22,718 bases of DNA from Rickettsia typhi (GTDB lineage Bacteria; Pseudomonadota; Alphaproteobacteria; Rickettsiales; UBA1997): NCBI GenBank assembly GCA_945902255.1, contig CAMDMO010000008.1, positions 1 to 22,718 of the forward strand, in the 5' to 3' direction. The notes beneath the pieces were generated by a model that was not told the DNA's origin, ran no database searches, and saw only the letters and a list, made by a program, of their open reading frames with translations. The position numbers and the translations under genes are program-made. Positions 1-8,817 of the stretch are shown in pieces (within the stretch, counting starts at the first letter, position 1; each line of letters opens with the position of its first letter).

Positions 1-77
1 GCTGCTTGAGTTATATTACCTTCTACAAGATTTTCTATAACCCTCATTCTTAAATCTAAACTGTAAGGTTTTGCCAT
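1..77 (-). CDS. IS630-family transposase, N-terminal fragment (runs off the window edge)
   Basis: Read on the minus strand from the ATG at 75-77, the first 25 codons give a protein beginning MAKPYSLDLRMRVIENL and then VEGNITQAA. This is the usual start of IS630/Tc1-type transposases: an 'AKPYS.DLR.RV' opening leading into the first helix-turn-helix, which binds the terminal repeats. The rest of the gene lies outside the window, so I cannot tell whether the DDE catalytic domain is intact. The 45-60 bases upstream of the ATG (78-125) are very AT-rich and probably hold the end of the element, but I could not define a terminal inverted repeat or a TA target duplication with only one end visible. 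Family assignment rests on the N-terminal motif alone. Confidence 0.75.
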   Translation of the reverse strand, partial: MAKPYSLDLRMRVIENLVEGNITQA

Positions 78-139
78 AAATTTCTTTAAAAAAACTTATT
101 AATAGTTTTTTTATATTGTGGTGTCAATAGAATTTAGAT

Positions 140-421
140 TTGGTATATATCACAAGGGAAAGGGAAGGAAATAAATTATTTTCGTCCGACCTCAATAGTA
201 GAACCCTTATATTCGACGGAGATACGGGGGCTTTACATTTGACAAAAGAGAAATTAAGTGAAATTCTTGGACCAAAAACTGCTGATTTAATTATATCATA
301 CTCCAAAAAACGAATTACAGAAATTGTAGATGCAGTAGATGCAGAAATTGATAAGACGATACTACGTGCAGAAAGACTGGTAGACGAAGGACGCACCACC
401 AATGCTTCTATTGAGGCGTAA
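140..421 (+). CDS. small unrecognised ORF next to the IS end, possibly a gene remnant
   Basis: A 93-codon frame opens with TTG at 140, preceded by an in-frame stop at 128-130, and ends with TAA at 419-421. The predicted protein is soluble, with a beta-like stretch (residues 20-33) and a long charged helix rich in Ile, Ala and Glu (residues about 37-85). I recognise no family. The opposite strand of the same stretch is also open (124-402), but that translation is Ser-rich and less protein-like, so I prefer the plus strand. There is no ATG and no clear ribosome binding site. The ORF sits between an IS630 end and a decayed palindromic repeat, so it may be the tail of a gene truncated by insertion rather than a working gene. 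Confidence 0.4.
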   Translation: MVYITREREGNKLFSSDLNSRTLIFDGDTGALHLTKEKLSEILGPKTADLIISYSKKRITEIVDAVDAEIDKTILRAERLVDEGRTTNASIEA

Positions 422-433
422 TTAAAATTGAAG

Positions 434-487
434 ACCCACCCTCAAGTTGCGGGTAATTAGACCGAATAGTTATTACGAATTAGCGTT
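434..487. repeat. decayed copy of the palindromic element found at the end of pgk
   Basis: The stretch starting acccaccctcaagttgcggg at 434 aligns with the reverse complement of the palindromic element at 16853-16938. The central 26 positions differ at about five places, and the flanking bases (cgaattagcgtta against cgaactgcggtta) also correspond. The palindrome itself is broken here by mismatches, so this looks like an old copy. The alignment was made by eye and includes small gaps. Confidence 0.4.
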
Positions 488-618
488 ACAAAATACAAAT
501 CGCAAAAAAAGCATGATGATGAATTCTTTACAAAAAAGAATAATGAGCGGACGCACTAGTGCCTTTGTTGAATAGACATAAAGATAGTAGACACTGTTAA
601 TAATCATTATATAAATAC

Positions 619-2403
619 CTACCTCGGTGCTGTTAAACCCGCAGTAGGTGAACTTAAAGGAGCTGAACCCGCAGGAGTTAGTGATGAAGAGGGTGCGCCA
701 ACACCAGTTCTAACCGCTGTCACACTAGAGAAAGCAGCTTCATAAGCATTTATTTTTGGATCTTCTAATGTGGATATTATTTTTTGAAGTTGAATTGCTA
801 TTTTATTATCATTACTTGTTTCTTCGCCAACAGGTAAATGCTTTCTAGATCCCCTTACACTTGCAGCAAAACTTTCACGATCTTTTGCATTAAAAATAAA
901 ATAAACAGCACTATATCCTATTTGCGGGGCAGACGGTACGGCGTTATGACCATTAATATCAACTTGAAGATTTATATATTTATCCATTAAATATTTAAAA
1001 TTCTCTTGTTTTTCAGATATTGGCCCAGTTTTTGGATTAATTTCAAAATCAACAACTTCACCAGTTGATTTAAATTTATCTAAAATCGCTTTAAATAATA
1101 AGTTAATTTTATCTAAATTTTCATATGACGGGTCAAAAGAAATATTAAGTTTTGTTAATCTTGGTCTTTCGTGAATAATTTCAATTAATTTATCAATTAC
1201 AAAATCATCTTTTACTTTAAAATTGAGAGAGATTTCTGGGTTATGTCTATCTTCGGAAATTAATTGTAATCTTGACCTTAATTCTTCGCTACTTGGCTCA
1301 GATCCTACACCAGCTCCGGCTCCAGCTCCAGCAGAAGCTACTACTACAGGAGAAAATTTCTCTTTTTCATCCCGCTCTATATTTTGAAGCATATTTATTA
1401 TTCTTCTAGCCTGAACTCCTAGGTCACCATCGGTTCTTTCATATGGTTTTGCAATTCCACCAATTTCTACTCGATTGGAATTATTAAAATCTTTAATTGT
1501 AATTTGTCTTACATGACGCGGAGCTACTTTATTAAAAACTTCAATATCCACCTTAAGCCTATCATATCTACCAACCAAAGATCTAAAATCTTTTTGTTTA
1601 TCGAGTATAGATTTTGCTCCATCAGTAATTATAAAGACAAATCTCTCTGGTTTAGTTAATTTTGGAATCCCCAATTTTAAAGCTTCTCTAAATAATAAAT
1701 TAATCTTATCTAAATTTTCATATGATGGGTCAAAAGAAATTTTAAGATCTGTCAATAACGGTCTTTCATTAAAAATTTTAATTAATTCATCAACCGTTTG
1801 GTCATCTTTTATTTTAACATCAAGAGAGATATCTTTTATTTTTTTATTGCCAGATATTGCCTGTAATATAGATTTCAAACCTTCACTACCCAACTCTTCT
1901 TCTTTGAGATCAATTCTTGTTATCAGTGGATTTCTTATTAAAGCTGTTAAAGCTCTTAGTTTTTCCCTTAGTTTTTCTCTTGGAAAGCCGGCTGAAAATT
2001 CATTTAAGCATTCTATTTTGTCGAATCCCGATCTATAAAATCCTTCATTAAAACCATCTATCAGTCCCGGATGGTCGTTAATAAATACTATTCTGCCATC
2101 TTCTGTAATTGGAAATCTTCCTTTTTTCGGTTTTGTTGCGCTTGGCTCTGCGGAATGCGCAACTTCTGCGGCTCTAGGTGCAGCAGAAGATCCCTCCCCA
2201 GCTCCAGCTAAAACCAATCTTTGAGCTTCAGCTAAAGCCTTTGCCCTAGCTTCAGCTAAAGCCTTTGCCCTAGCTTCTTCTTCTCGAGCCTCTGAATCCC
2301 TTTTAGCTGAATCAGAAGTTCCTCCTGCAGCAGCAGATACAGCTCCACCACCCAAAGTAGTATTAGGATTTTTGTTACCTTTTTTATTCTTTTTTGGCGC
2401 CAT
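619..2403 (-). CDS. unrecognised 594-aa protein with two copies of a leucine-rich ~170-residue module; candidate effector
   Basis: The ATG is at 2401-2403, with an AAAAAAGGAAAA ribosome-binding stretch just upstream. Residues 1-95 are low complexity and Lys/Ala/Glu-rich, including an 8-residue unit (EARAKALA) repeated in tandem. Residues 155-180 resemble ribonuclease-inhibitor-type leucine-rich repeats (N-P-L-I-T-R-I-D-L ... G-S-E-G-L-K-S-I-L). Two modules follow, at about 177-345 and 376-550. Both contain the same core (SFDPSYENLDKINLLF), preceded by K-D-D...DKLIEIIHERP-like helices and followed by matching segments (KQ.[DN]F ... VDI ... a Q...II..L helix). An Ala/Gly linker at 356-368 separates them, and the C-terminus is Ser/Pro/Ala-rich. 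There is no signal peptide, membrane segment or catalytic motif I can name. The architecture fits a protein-interaction or secreted effector protein, but function is inference. The gene stands alone, downstream of secA on the same strand. Confidence 0.85.
   Translation of the reverse strand: MAPKKNKKGNKNPNTTLGGGAVSAAAGGTSDSAKRDSEAREEEARAKALAEARAKALAEAQRLVLAGAGEGSSAAPRAAEVAHSAEPSATKPKKGRFPITEDGRIVFINDHPGLIDGFNEGFYRSGFDKIECLNEFSAGFPREKLREKLRALTALIRNPLITRIDLKEEELGSEGLKSILQAISGNKKIKDISLDVKIKDDQTVDELIKIFNERPLLTDLKISFDPSYENLDKINLLFREALKLGIPKLTKPERFVFIITDGAKSILDKQKDFRSLVGRYDRLKVDIEVFNKVAPRHVRQITIKDFNNSNRVEIGGIAKPYERTDGDLGVQARRIINMLQNIERDEKEKFSPVVVASAGAGAGAGVGSEPSSEELRSRLQLISEDRHNPEISLNFKVKDDFVIDKLIEIIHERPRLTKLNISFDPSYENLDKINLLFKAILDKFKSTGEVVDFEINPKTGPISEKQENFKYLMDKYINLQVDINGHNAVPSAPQIGYSAVYFIFNAKDRESFAASVRGSRKHLPVGEETSNDNKIAIQLQKIISTLEDPKINAYEAAFSSVTAVRTGVGAPSSSLTPAGSAPLSSPTAGLTAPR
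2225..2272. repeat. 24-bp perfect tandem repeat, two copies, inside the 594-aa gene
   Basis: The 24-base unit beginning gcttcagctaaagcctttgc occurs at 2225-2248 and again, identical, at 2249-2272. It keeps the reading frame and encodes the EARAKALA octapeptide. Identity at every base, including third positions, suggests recent expansion by slippage. Confidence 0.9.
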
Positions 2404-2491
2404 AATTTTCCTTTTTTAGTAAGTAATTAATAAAGAAATATATTAAGCGAATTTTTATAAATCCTTATCAAAAAATAACACTCGATTTAAA

Positions 2492-2516
2492 ACCCCAGGC
2501 TTTAGCCTAGCCATGG
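2492..2516 (-). terminator. weak hairpin at the 3' end of secA, possible terminator
   Basis: On the minus strand the secA stop codon (2507-2509) lies within a small imperfect hairpin (stem around ggc-taaa-gcc), followed by ggggtttt. The T run is short and the stem is short, so termination activity is uncertain. Confidence 0.3.
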
Positions 2517-5227
2517 CAATATTTATATTTCTTACCGCTACCGCAAGGGCAAGGCTCGTTTCTGCCAACACTTCCCCAAGTAGTAGGGTTTTGAGGATTT
2601 CTTTGAGATGGCTCTACATTATTTTTAACTGGTAAAAAAGGTGACTTAGCCACTCCATTAGATTCTTCAACTTGCATTGCCGGATCGCTTCTGGTTTCAA
2701 ACATTTTTTGTTTTGGAGCTCTGGCAATTAAATTTATACCATCTTCATCTTGATCTAAATTAATTTGCACATGAGATACGCGGCTTACAATTTGCTCTTC
2801 AACACGAAGCATCATTTCTTCAAATAAATTAAACGCTTCTCTTTTATATTCGATTAGCGGATCTTTTTGTGCATAGGCTCTAAGATTGATTCCACTACGC
2901 AATTTATCAAGCGACAACAGATGATCTTTCCATTCAGAATCTAGAGTTAGTAAGAAAATTTGTTTTTCAATTCTTCTCATTATTTCTGCACCATAAAGAT
3001 TTTCTTTATCCAACAAAATTTGATCAGTAGATTTAGCAACAAATTCCAAAATCTCTTTTTCACCAACGCCGTCTTTTTTAGCTTCGCTTATTACATCAAG
3101 TCTTAAGCCATAAATACGGAAAACTTCTTTTTGCAAAAGACTAGTTTCCCATTGTTCGTGATAAGAATTTTTTGGAATACAATCTTCAACCAACTCTTGA
3201 TTTATTTGCTTTCTGAAGTGATTAATTTTTTGCGACACATCTTCCAGCGCAATAATTTCATTGCGAATTGTGAAGATAACTTTTCTTTGCTGATTAACTA
3301 TATCATCATATTTTATGAGATTTTTTCTAATTTCATAATTACGCATTTCAACCTTATGTTGAGCGCCTGCAAGAGTTTTTGTAATCCATGGGTGGAAAAT
3401 TGCCTCATCATCTTTTAGACCAAAAGTTGATAATAAGGATTGCAATTTTTCTGAACCAAAAATGCGCATTAAATCATCTTCAAGCGAAAGGAAAAATTTA
3501 GATTTTCCAGGATCGCCCTGTCTTCCTGAGCGACCACGAAGTTGATTATCAATTCTGCGACTTTCATGTCTTTCGGTTCCAAGCACATATAATCCGCCAG
3601 CTTCAATAACAGTTTTTTTATCTGCCTCAACTTTCGCTTTAATTTCAGCAATTTTTTCTTCATTAATTGCAGAATTTTTAGTAATTTCTTGCTCAATCAT
3701 CATTTCTGGATTACCGCCAAGCATGATGTCAGTTCCTCTTCCCGCCATATTTGTTGCAATGGTAACAGCGCCAGAAATGCCGGCCTGAGCAATAATTTCA
3801 GCTTCTTGCAAATGATATTTAGCATTTAAAACAGTATGCGGCAATTTATGGCTTTTTAGTAATTTTGATAAATATTCTGATTTTTCGATACTTACCGTGC
3901 CAACTAAAATTGGTTGTTTTTTTGCGTGAGCTTCTTGAATAGATTTTATAATTGCGTCATATTTTGCTTTTTCATTCTTATATATTTCATCATCCTCATC
4001 TAATCTTAAAACCTTACGATTAGTAGGAATTTCAACCACTTTTAAACCATAAATTTCTTCAAATTCTACCGCTTCAGTTAAAGCAGTTCCCGTCATTCCT
4101 GCTAATTTTTTATAAAGACGGAAATAATTTTGAAAAGTAATTGAAGCGAGAGTTTGGTTTTCATTACGAACTCTAACCCCTTCTTTTGCTTCTAGCGCTT
4201 GATGAAGACCGTCAGAAAAACGGCGACCTTCTTGCATGCGACCAGTAAATTCATCAATAATTATCACCGAACCATCTTTTATAATATAGTCAATTTCATT
4301 TCTGAAAATTTTGTGAGCTTTTAAAGCCTGATTTATATGATGCACTAAAGCGATATGTATTGGATCATAAAGCGATGAATTTTCTTCAATCACTTTAGAA
4401 TTTTTCAGAATTTTTTCTACTGACTCAATTCCGGCGTCAGTTAAAAAAACGCCGCGGTCTTTTTCTTCCATTTGAAAATCTTTATCTCCAAGTCTTGGAA
4501 TTATACGATTAATTTCTTCGTAAAGTTTTGAATTGTCATTTGTGGGGCCAGAAATAATTAGCGGAGTTCTGGCCTCATCAATTAAAATTGAATCAACCTC
4601 ATCAACAATAGCAAAATTTTTCTCGCGCTGAACCATGTCATCAAGCGAAAATTTCATATTATCACGCAAATAATCGAAACCTAATTCGTTATTAGTTGCA
4701 TAAGTAATATCGCAGGCATATGCCGCTTTGCGCTGTTCATCATTAACATCGTTAGTTATACATCCAACAGTTAGACCTAAAAATTCATGAAGTTTCCCCA
4801 TCCAAGCCGAGTCGCGTTTTGCAAGATAATCATTTACCGTTACAACATGAACTCCTTTTTGACTAAGAGCATTTAAATAACATGGCAGGGTTGAAACTAG
4901 GGTTTTTCCTTCACCAGTTTTCATTTCAGAAATTCTGCCTTGATGTAAAATTATGCCACCAATTAATTGAGTATCGAAATGTCTCATGTTTAACACGCGC
5001 TTTGAAGCCTCGCGAACCACTGCAAAAGCTTCGTGAAGCAGATCATCTAAAAATTCTCCAGCTTGCAGGCGACTACGAAACTCTTTAGTTTTAGCTTTTA
5101 GCGCATCATCGGAAAGTGCTGCAATTTCTGGCTCTAAACTATTTATTTTAGCTATTTCAGGAGCTAAAGATTTTATGATACGATCATTAACTGATCCAAA
5201 AATTCTTTTAATTGCGTAGGAAAACAT
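2507..5227 (-). CDS. secA: preprotein translocase ATPase SecA
   Basis: SecA is the cytoplasmic ATPase that drives unfolded preproteins through the SecYEG channel. The 906-residue length is typical. The nucleotide-binding motifs are in place: Walker A MKTGEGKT at 102-109 and the DEAD-like DEVDS at 209-213. The second helicase lobe contains TNMAGRGTDI and the QLRGRSGRQGDPG motif. The C-terminus ends in an intact zinc-binding SEC-C motif (C-x-C-x8-C-H, in GRNEPCPCGSGKKYKYCHG), which binds SecB or phospholipid in related proteins. The gene starts 16 bases after the murA stop codon and is the last member of the pepA-murA-secA block on the minus strand. Identity is certain from sequence. Confidence 0.99.
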   Translation of the reverse strand: MFSYAIKRIFGSVNDRIIKSLAPEIAKINSLEPEIAALSDDALKAKTKEFRSRLQAGEFLDDLLHEAFAVVREASKRVLNMRHFDTQLIGGIILHQGRISEMKTGEGKTLVSTLPCYLNALSQKGVHVVTVNDYLAKRDSAWMGKLHEFLGLTVGCITNDVNDEQRKAAYACDITYATNNELGFDYLRDNMKFSLDDMVQREKNFAIVDEVDSILIDEARTPLIISGPTNDNSKLYEEINRIIPRLGDKDFQMEEKDRGVFLTDAGIESVEKILKNSKVIEENSSLYDPIHIALVHHINQALKAHKIFRNEIDYIIKDGSVIIIDEFTGRMQEGRRFSDGLHQALEAKEGVRVRNENQTLASITFQNYFRLYKKLAGMTGTALTEAVEFEEIYGLKVVEIPTNRKVLRLDEDDEIYKNEKAKYDAIIKSIQEAHAKKQPILVGTVSIEKSEYLSKLLKSHKLPHTVLNAKYHLQEAEIIAQAGISGAVTIATNMAGRGTDIMLGGNPEMMIEQEITKNSAINEEKIAEIKAKVEADKKTVIEAGGLYVLGTERHESRRIDNQLRGRSGRQGDPGKSKFFLSLEDDLMRIFGSEKLQSLLSTFGLKDDEAIFHPWITKTLAGAQHKVEMRNYEIRKNLIKYDDIVNQQRKVIFTIRNEIIALEDVSQKINHFRKQINQELVEDCIPKNSYHEQWETSLLQKEVFRIYGLRLDVISEAKKDGVGEKEILEFVAKSTDQILLDKENLYGAEIMRRIEKQIFLLTLDSEWKDHLLSLDKLRSGINLRAYAQKDPLIEYKREAFNLFEEMMLRVEEQIVSRVSHVQINLDQDEDGINLIARAPKQKMFETRSDPAMQVEESNGVAKSPFLPVKNNVEPSQRNPQNPTTWGSVGRNEPCPCGSGKKYKYCHG

Positions 5228-5243
5228 TTATCGTGTAAATTAT

Positions 5244-6530
5244 TTAATATAAAATCTTAATATCCGCACCACAAGCAATCAGCTTATCTGCCAGACCTTC
5301 ATAGCCTCTTTCAAGATGATAAAGCCTGTTAATTACAGTCTCACCTTCAGCAACTAAACCAGCTAATACAAGAGAAACTGAAGCGCGTAAATCAGTCGCC
5401 ATAACTTCTGCACCAGTTAATTTTTTAACACCTTTTACAACGGAAATATTGCTGTGAGATTCAATATTAGCGCCCATTCTCACTAATTCTAAAACATGCA
5501 TGAAGCGATTTTCAAAAATATTTTCTTCAATCGCTGAAACGCCGTCAGCAACTGCCATCAAAGACATGAATTGCGCTTGCATATCAGTTGGAAATCCAGG
5601 AAAAGGATGAGTAGATATATTGGTTGAATTAATTACTTTAGAAATTTTTTTAACTTCAATTTGATTTTGTGAAATTTGCTTAAATTGCAAACCAGCTTTT
5701 TCCAAAGCCTCTCTTAATCCGCCAAAAATCCACATTTCAACATCATTTAATACAATGCATCCGTCAGTAATTCCGGCAGCAATTGCATAAGTTCCGGCCT
5801 CGATTCTATCGGCAATAATTTTATGACGCGCAGCATGTAACTTTTCAACACCTTGAATTTTTATTTGTGAGGTTCCAGCACCCGTAATGTTTGCTCCCAT
5901 CGCAATTAAACATTTTGCTAAATCAATAATTTCAGGCTCGCAAGCGGCATTATTCATGGTGGTTTCACCTTCAGCCAAAGTTGCTGCCATTAAAGCATTT
6001 TCGGTTGCGCCAACTGAAACTTTTTCAAAATTAATTTCCGCACCTTTTAATCTTCCATCAACTACCGCTTCAACATATCCGCCAACTAGTTCAATTTTTG
6101 CACCCAACTTTTCCATTGCTTTTAAGTGCAAATCAACCGGACGCGTGCCAATAGCGCAACCTCCGGGTAAAGAAACTTTTGCCTTACCAAGCCTAGCAAG
6201 TAAAGGGCCTAAAATAAAAATTGAAGCGCGCATTTTTCTAACTAAGTCATAAGGAGCAACTGGATTAGTTATGTTTTTCGCATCTAAAACCATTACTCTG
6301 CCTTGACTTCCTCGCTCTTTATCAGTTCCATCAAGGTTAATTTCTATTCCCAAATTAACCAAAAGATTGGCCATTGTTGAAATATCAGAAACATGAGGAA
6401 CATTACCGAGAGTAAGTTTTTCATCAGTTAAAATTGATGCCACCATTAATGGCAAAGCGGCATTTTTTGCACCAGCAATTTGCACTTCACCATGAAGTTT
6501 ATTGCCGCCTGTAATTAAAAGTTTTTTCAT
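5244..6530 (-). CDS. murA: UDP-N-acetylglucosamine 1-carboxyvinyltransferase MurA
   Basis: MurA transfers enolpyruvate from phosphoenolpyruvate to UDP-GlcNAc, the committed step of peptidoglycan synthesis in the cytoplasm. The 428-residue length is normal. The active-site loop is LPGGCAIGTRPVDLH, with the catalytic cysteine at residue 125; this Cys is the target of fosfomycin in the family. The N-terminal GGNKLHGEVQIAGAKNAALP carries the conserved substrate-binding Lys22-Asn23. The ATG at 6528-6530 follows the pepA stop codon (6536-6538) by 5 bases, so the two are almost certainly co-transcribed. Together with AnmK elsewhere in the window, it shows that this organism both makes and recycles peptidoglycan. 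Confidence 0.99.
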   Translation of the reverse strand: MKKLLITGGNKLHGEVQIAGAKNAALPLMVASILTDEKLTLGNVPHVSDISTMANLLVNLGIEINLDGTDKERGSQGRVMVLDAKNITNPVAPYDLVRKMRASIFILGPLLARLGKAKVSLPGGCAIGTRPVDLHLKAMEKLGAKIELVGGYVEAVVDGRLKGAEINFEKVSVGATENALMAATLAEGETTMNNAACEPEIIDLAKCLIAMGANITGAGTSQIKIQGVEKLHAARHKIIADRIEAGTYAIAAGITDGCIVLNDVEMWIFGGLREALEKAGLQFKQISQNQIEVKKISKVINSTNISTHPFPGFPTDMQAQFMSLMAVADGVSAIEENIFENRFMHVLELVRMGANIESHSNISVVKGVKKLTGAEVMATDLRASVSLVLAGLVAEGETVINRLYHLERGYEGLADKLIACGADIKILY

Positions 6531-6535
6531 GAATA

Positions 6536-7984
6536 TTATTTTTTCTCGTAAAGCTTAACCAGCTGATTTAATAAAGTTAATCCATAGCCACTAGCACCCT
6601 TAACCGCTAGAGCGTCACCCTTACCTCTCCAAGCAACTCCTGCAATATCAAGATGTGCCCATTTAGTTTCGCCAACAAAACGCTTTAAAAACTGCGCCGC
6701 TGTTGTGCTTCCAGCACCTCTTCCGCTACCAACATTTTTCATATCAGCAATGTCAGAATTAATCATTTCATCATATTCTTCACCTAAAGGAAGTCGCCAT
6801 GCGCGCTCTCCCGTAGCCTCTCCACAACTTTCAATTTTTTTCGCCAAATCATCGTCATTGCAAAATAAACCAGCATAAACATCTGCCAAAGCAACAATAA
6901 TTGCGCCAGTTAGAGTTGCTAAATCAACAATAAATTTTGGCTTAAATTTTGTATTAGTATAATGAAGAGCATCTGCTAACACCAATCTTCCTTCTGCGTC
7001 GGTATTGATAACTTCAATAGTTTGACCAGACATTGAAGAAACCACATCTCCGGGGCGTTGCGCTGTTCCAGATGGCATATTTTCAACCAAACCAATTACA
7101 CCAACCACATTTACTTTCGCTTTTCTTTGAGCTAAGCAACGAAGTAAACCAACCACAACAGCAGAACCTGCCATATCGGTTTTCATATCTTCCATATTTG
7201 CTGAAGGCTTAATTGAAATTCCACCAGTATCAAAAGTTACACCCTTACCAACAAAAGCTAGTGGCTGATCTTTCGCATTTCCACCATTCCATTTTAACAC
7301 TACTAATTTTGATTCTTTTTCGCTACCTTGACCAACCCCAAGCAGAGCGCCCATTTTAAGCTTTTTCATTTCTGCTTCACCTAAAATTTCAACTTGCAAA
7401 CCATCTTTTTTTAGAGTTTTACAAATTTCTGCATAGCTTTCTGGATTAAGAATATTCGCTGGTTCAGAAACTAAATCACGCACGAAAAAAATATTATCTG
7501 CCAAAATTTTTAAAGGCGCAAATTCACTTTTAACCTTTGCTAAATCTGGCGCCGCAATAGAAAGAGATTGGATTTTCAACTCTTTATCTTTTTTCTTATT
7601 TTCAAAATATTTATTGAAACGATAACTTTGCAAAACTCCACCAAAAGCAATATTTGCTAAGCTAGATGCAGCTTGAGATTCAAAAAATATAGTCGCATTT
7701 TTAATTTTTGCCCCATTTAAAAAAGCAACAATTTTTGCACCCAATTTCTGTAAAGACACTTCATTTAATTTCTTTTCTAAACCTGCACCAGCTACTACCA
7801 CAACCTTATCATCTATAGTTACAACATGTGCCTGATTATTTTTTCCTTCAAAAGCAAATTGCTCTTTTGCAATTTTTACTGGTTTTAAATTTGACTTTTT
7901 AGCCTGTTCTTCTGTTAAAATAAGAACTGGAATTGAGTTTTTAAGCGCTAAAAAAGGCGATGTTTTAATAAAGTCAATTTTCAT
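6536..7984 (-). CDS. pepA: leucyl aminopeptidase (M17 family, PepA)
   Basis: This is a cytoplasmic di-metal aminopeptidase that removes N-terminal residues from peptides. The 482-residue protein has a divergent N-terminal domain (about 1-165) and a well conserved catalytic domain. Metal and active-site residues are visible: K247 and D252 in the GKGVTFDTGG segment, K259, D270, and the family signature NTDAEGRL at 327-334 with D329, E331 and R333. It is the first gene of the pepA-murA-secA block. It is divergent from the cbb3 oxidase cluster, with only 73 bases between the two start codons. In some bacteria PepA also binds DNA; nothing here tests that. Confidence 0.98.
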   Translation of the reverse strand: MKIDFIKTSPFLALKNSIPVLILTEEQAKKSNLKPVKIAKEQFAFEGKNNQAHVVTIDDKVVVVAGAGLEKKLNEVSLQKLGAKIVAFLNGAKIKNATIFFESQAASSLANIAFGGVLQSYRFNKYFENKKKDKELKIQSLSIAAPDLAKVKSEFAPLKILADNIFFVRDLVSEPANILNPESYAEICKTLKKDGLQVEILGEAEMKKLKMGALLGVGQGSEKESKLVVLKWNGGNAKDQPLAFVGKGVTFDTGGISIKPSANMEDMKTDMAGSAVVVGLLRCLAQRKAKVNVVGVIGLVENMPSGTAQRPGDVVSSMSGQTIEVINTDAEGRLVLADALHYTNTKFKPKFIVDLATLTGAIIVALADVYAGLFCNDDDLAKKIESCGEATGERAWRLPLGEEYDEMINSDIADMKNVGSGRGAGSTTAAQFLKRFVGETKWAHLDIAGVAWRGKGDALAVKGASGYGLTLLNQLVKLYEKK

Positions 7985-7989
7985 GTTTA

Positions 7990-8019
7990 TTGATAATTAG
8001 TTTAGAAAGGAGTTATAAT
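7990..8019 (+). promoter_or_regulatory. predicted sigma70-type promoter for the cbb3 oxidase cluster
   Basis: A TTGATA -35 hexamer at 7990-7995 and a perfect TATAAT -10 hexamer at 8014-8019 are separated by 18 bases. They lie in the 73-base divergent gap and point at the gene starting at 8058. An AAAGGAG ribosome binding site lies 12 bases before that ATG. This is the best-looking promoter in the window. Confidence 0.6.
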
Positions 8020-8057
8020 CTTTCGATTCAATTTAAAAAAAGGAGTGCAATTTTGCA

Positions 8058-8816
8058 ATGGAATATACTCAAATAAATGACTTTGCCTTGATTATATCTT
8101 TAATCAGCCTTGGCTTTTTTGGCGGATTCAGTCATTGCATGGGAATGTGTGGACCATTCGTATTAACGCAAGTTAGTAATAACCTTGCAAAAACCCCTCT
8201 TGATAAATTTTCAAATTTTGCAAAATTAAAAAACCTAGCATTATTACCATATCACGCTGGACGCATAACCACCTATTCTTTACTCGGATTTTTATGTCAA
8301 TTATTTAGAAAAAATATTCAAGATTTCACAAAATTTCATATATTGTCCTCAATATTTCTGACTATAGCTTCACTATTTTTTTTAAATATTTTTTTTGAAA
8401 AAAAAATTGCAAATTTGATAAGAAAAATTACTTTCCCTTTCGCGCAGAAGTTAAAAGCCTTAAAAAAAAGTGGTTTTTTTACTTTTTTAAAGACTGATTT
8501 TTTCACAAAATTAATTAGTAATTTATTCAAAAATCCCCAAGGTTTAAATGGCTATATTCTAGGTTTAATTCTAGGATTTATCCCTTGCGGATTGTTATAT
8601 GGCGCATTTTTAATTACATCCACAATCACTAATCCAATTTTAGCGATATCTGGAATGTTTTTATTTGGAATATCAACCTTCCCCGCTCTGTTTTTAACGG
8701 CATCAGGAGGATATATTTTTTTTAAAATAGAAGTTTCGAAATTTAAAATTATCGCAAAAATTATCGCCTTAATAAATGCGATAATGCTTTTAATAATGGC
8801 TATTAAATCAATATAA
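8058..8816 (+). CDS. TauE/SafE-type (DsbD_2-like) membrane protein, probable cbb3 oxidase accessory protein
   Basis: A 252-residue multi-span membrane protein. The first helix runs into GGFSHCMGMCGPF (residues 22-34), the signature of the 'urease accessory protein UreH-like / DsbD_2' membrane family. The H-C-x3-C cluster is typical of members proposed to handle copper or thiols. A second conserved stretch, LGFIPCGLLYGAFL, lies near residue 170 and is the internal repeat of the first. The linker between the two halves (about 95-160) is Lys/Phe-rich and low in complexity. Members of this family are often found beside ccoNOQP. Here the gene ends one base before the ccoN start, so a role in assembling the oxidase, perhaps in copper delivery, is a reasonable inference. 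The substrate is not shown by sequence. Confidence 0.85.
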   Translation: MEYTQINDFALIISLISLGFFGGFSHCMGMCGPFVLTQVSNNLAKTPLDKFSNFAKLKNLALLPYHAGRITTYSLLGFLCQLFRKNIQDFTKFHILSSIFLTIASLFFLNIFFEKKIANLIRKITFPFAQKLKALKKSGFFTFLKTDFFTKLISNLFKNPQGLNGYILGLILGFIPCGLLYGAFLITSTITNPILAISGMFLFGISTFPALFLTASGGYIFFKIEVSKFKIIAKIIALINAIMLLIMAIKSI

Positions 8817-8817
8817 A

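Noticed and set aside
124..402. Minus-strand open frame antisense to the 140-421 ORF
   Set aside because: Its translation is Ser-rich with no recognisable structure; the plus-strand frame reads more like a folded protein. Both cannot be supported.
3131..3418. Plus-strand open frame inside secA
   Set aside because: Antisense shadow of a strongly conserved gene; no ribosome binding site or recognisable protein.
3469..3696. Lys/Leu-rich minus-strand frame overlapping secA
   Set aside because: Out-of-frame reading of secA codons; low-complexity product, no start signal.
5887..6252. Plus-strand 121-codon frame inside murA
   Set aside because: Antisense shadow of the conserved MurA active-site region.
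7990..8003. Possible FNR/FixK box (TTGAT-N4-ATCAA) upstream of the cbb3 cluster
   Set aside because: Only the left half-site TTGAT is present; the right half reads AGTTT. The same bases serve better as a -35 hexamer.
8336..8530. Minus-strand frame within the TauE/SafE-like gene
   Set aside because: Arises from the A/T homopolymer runs of the linker region; Phe/Lys low complexity only.
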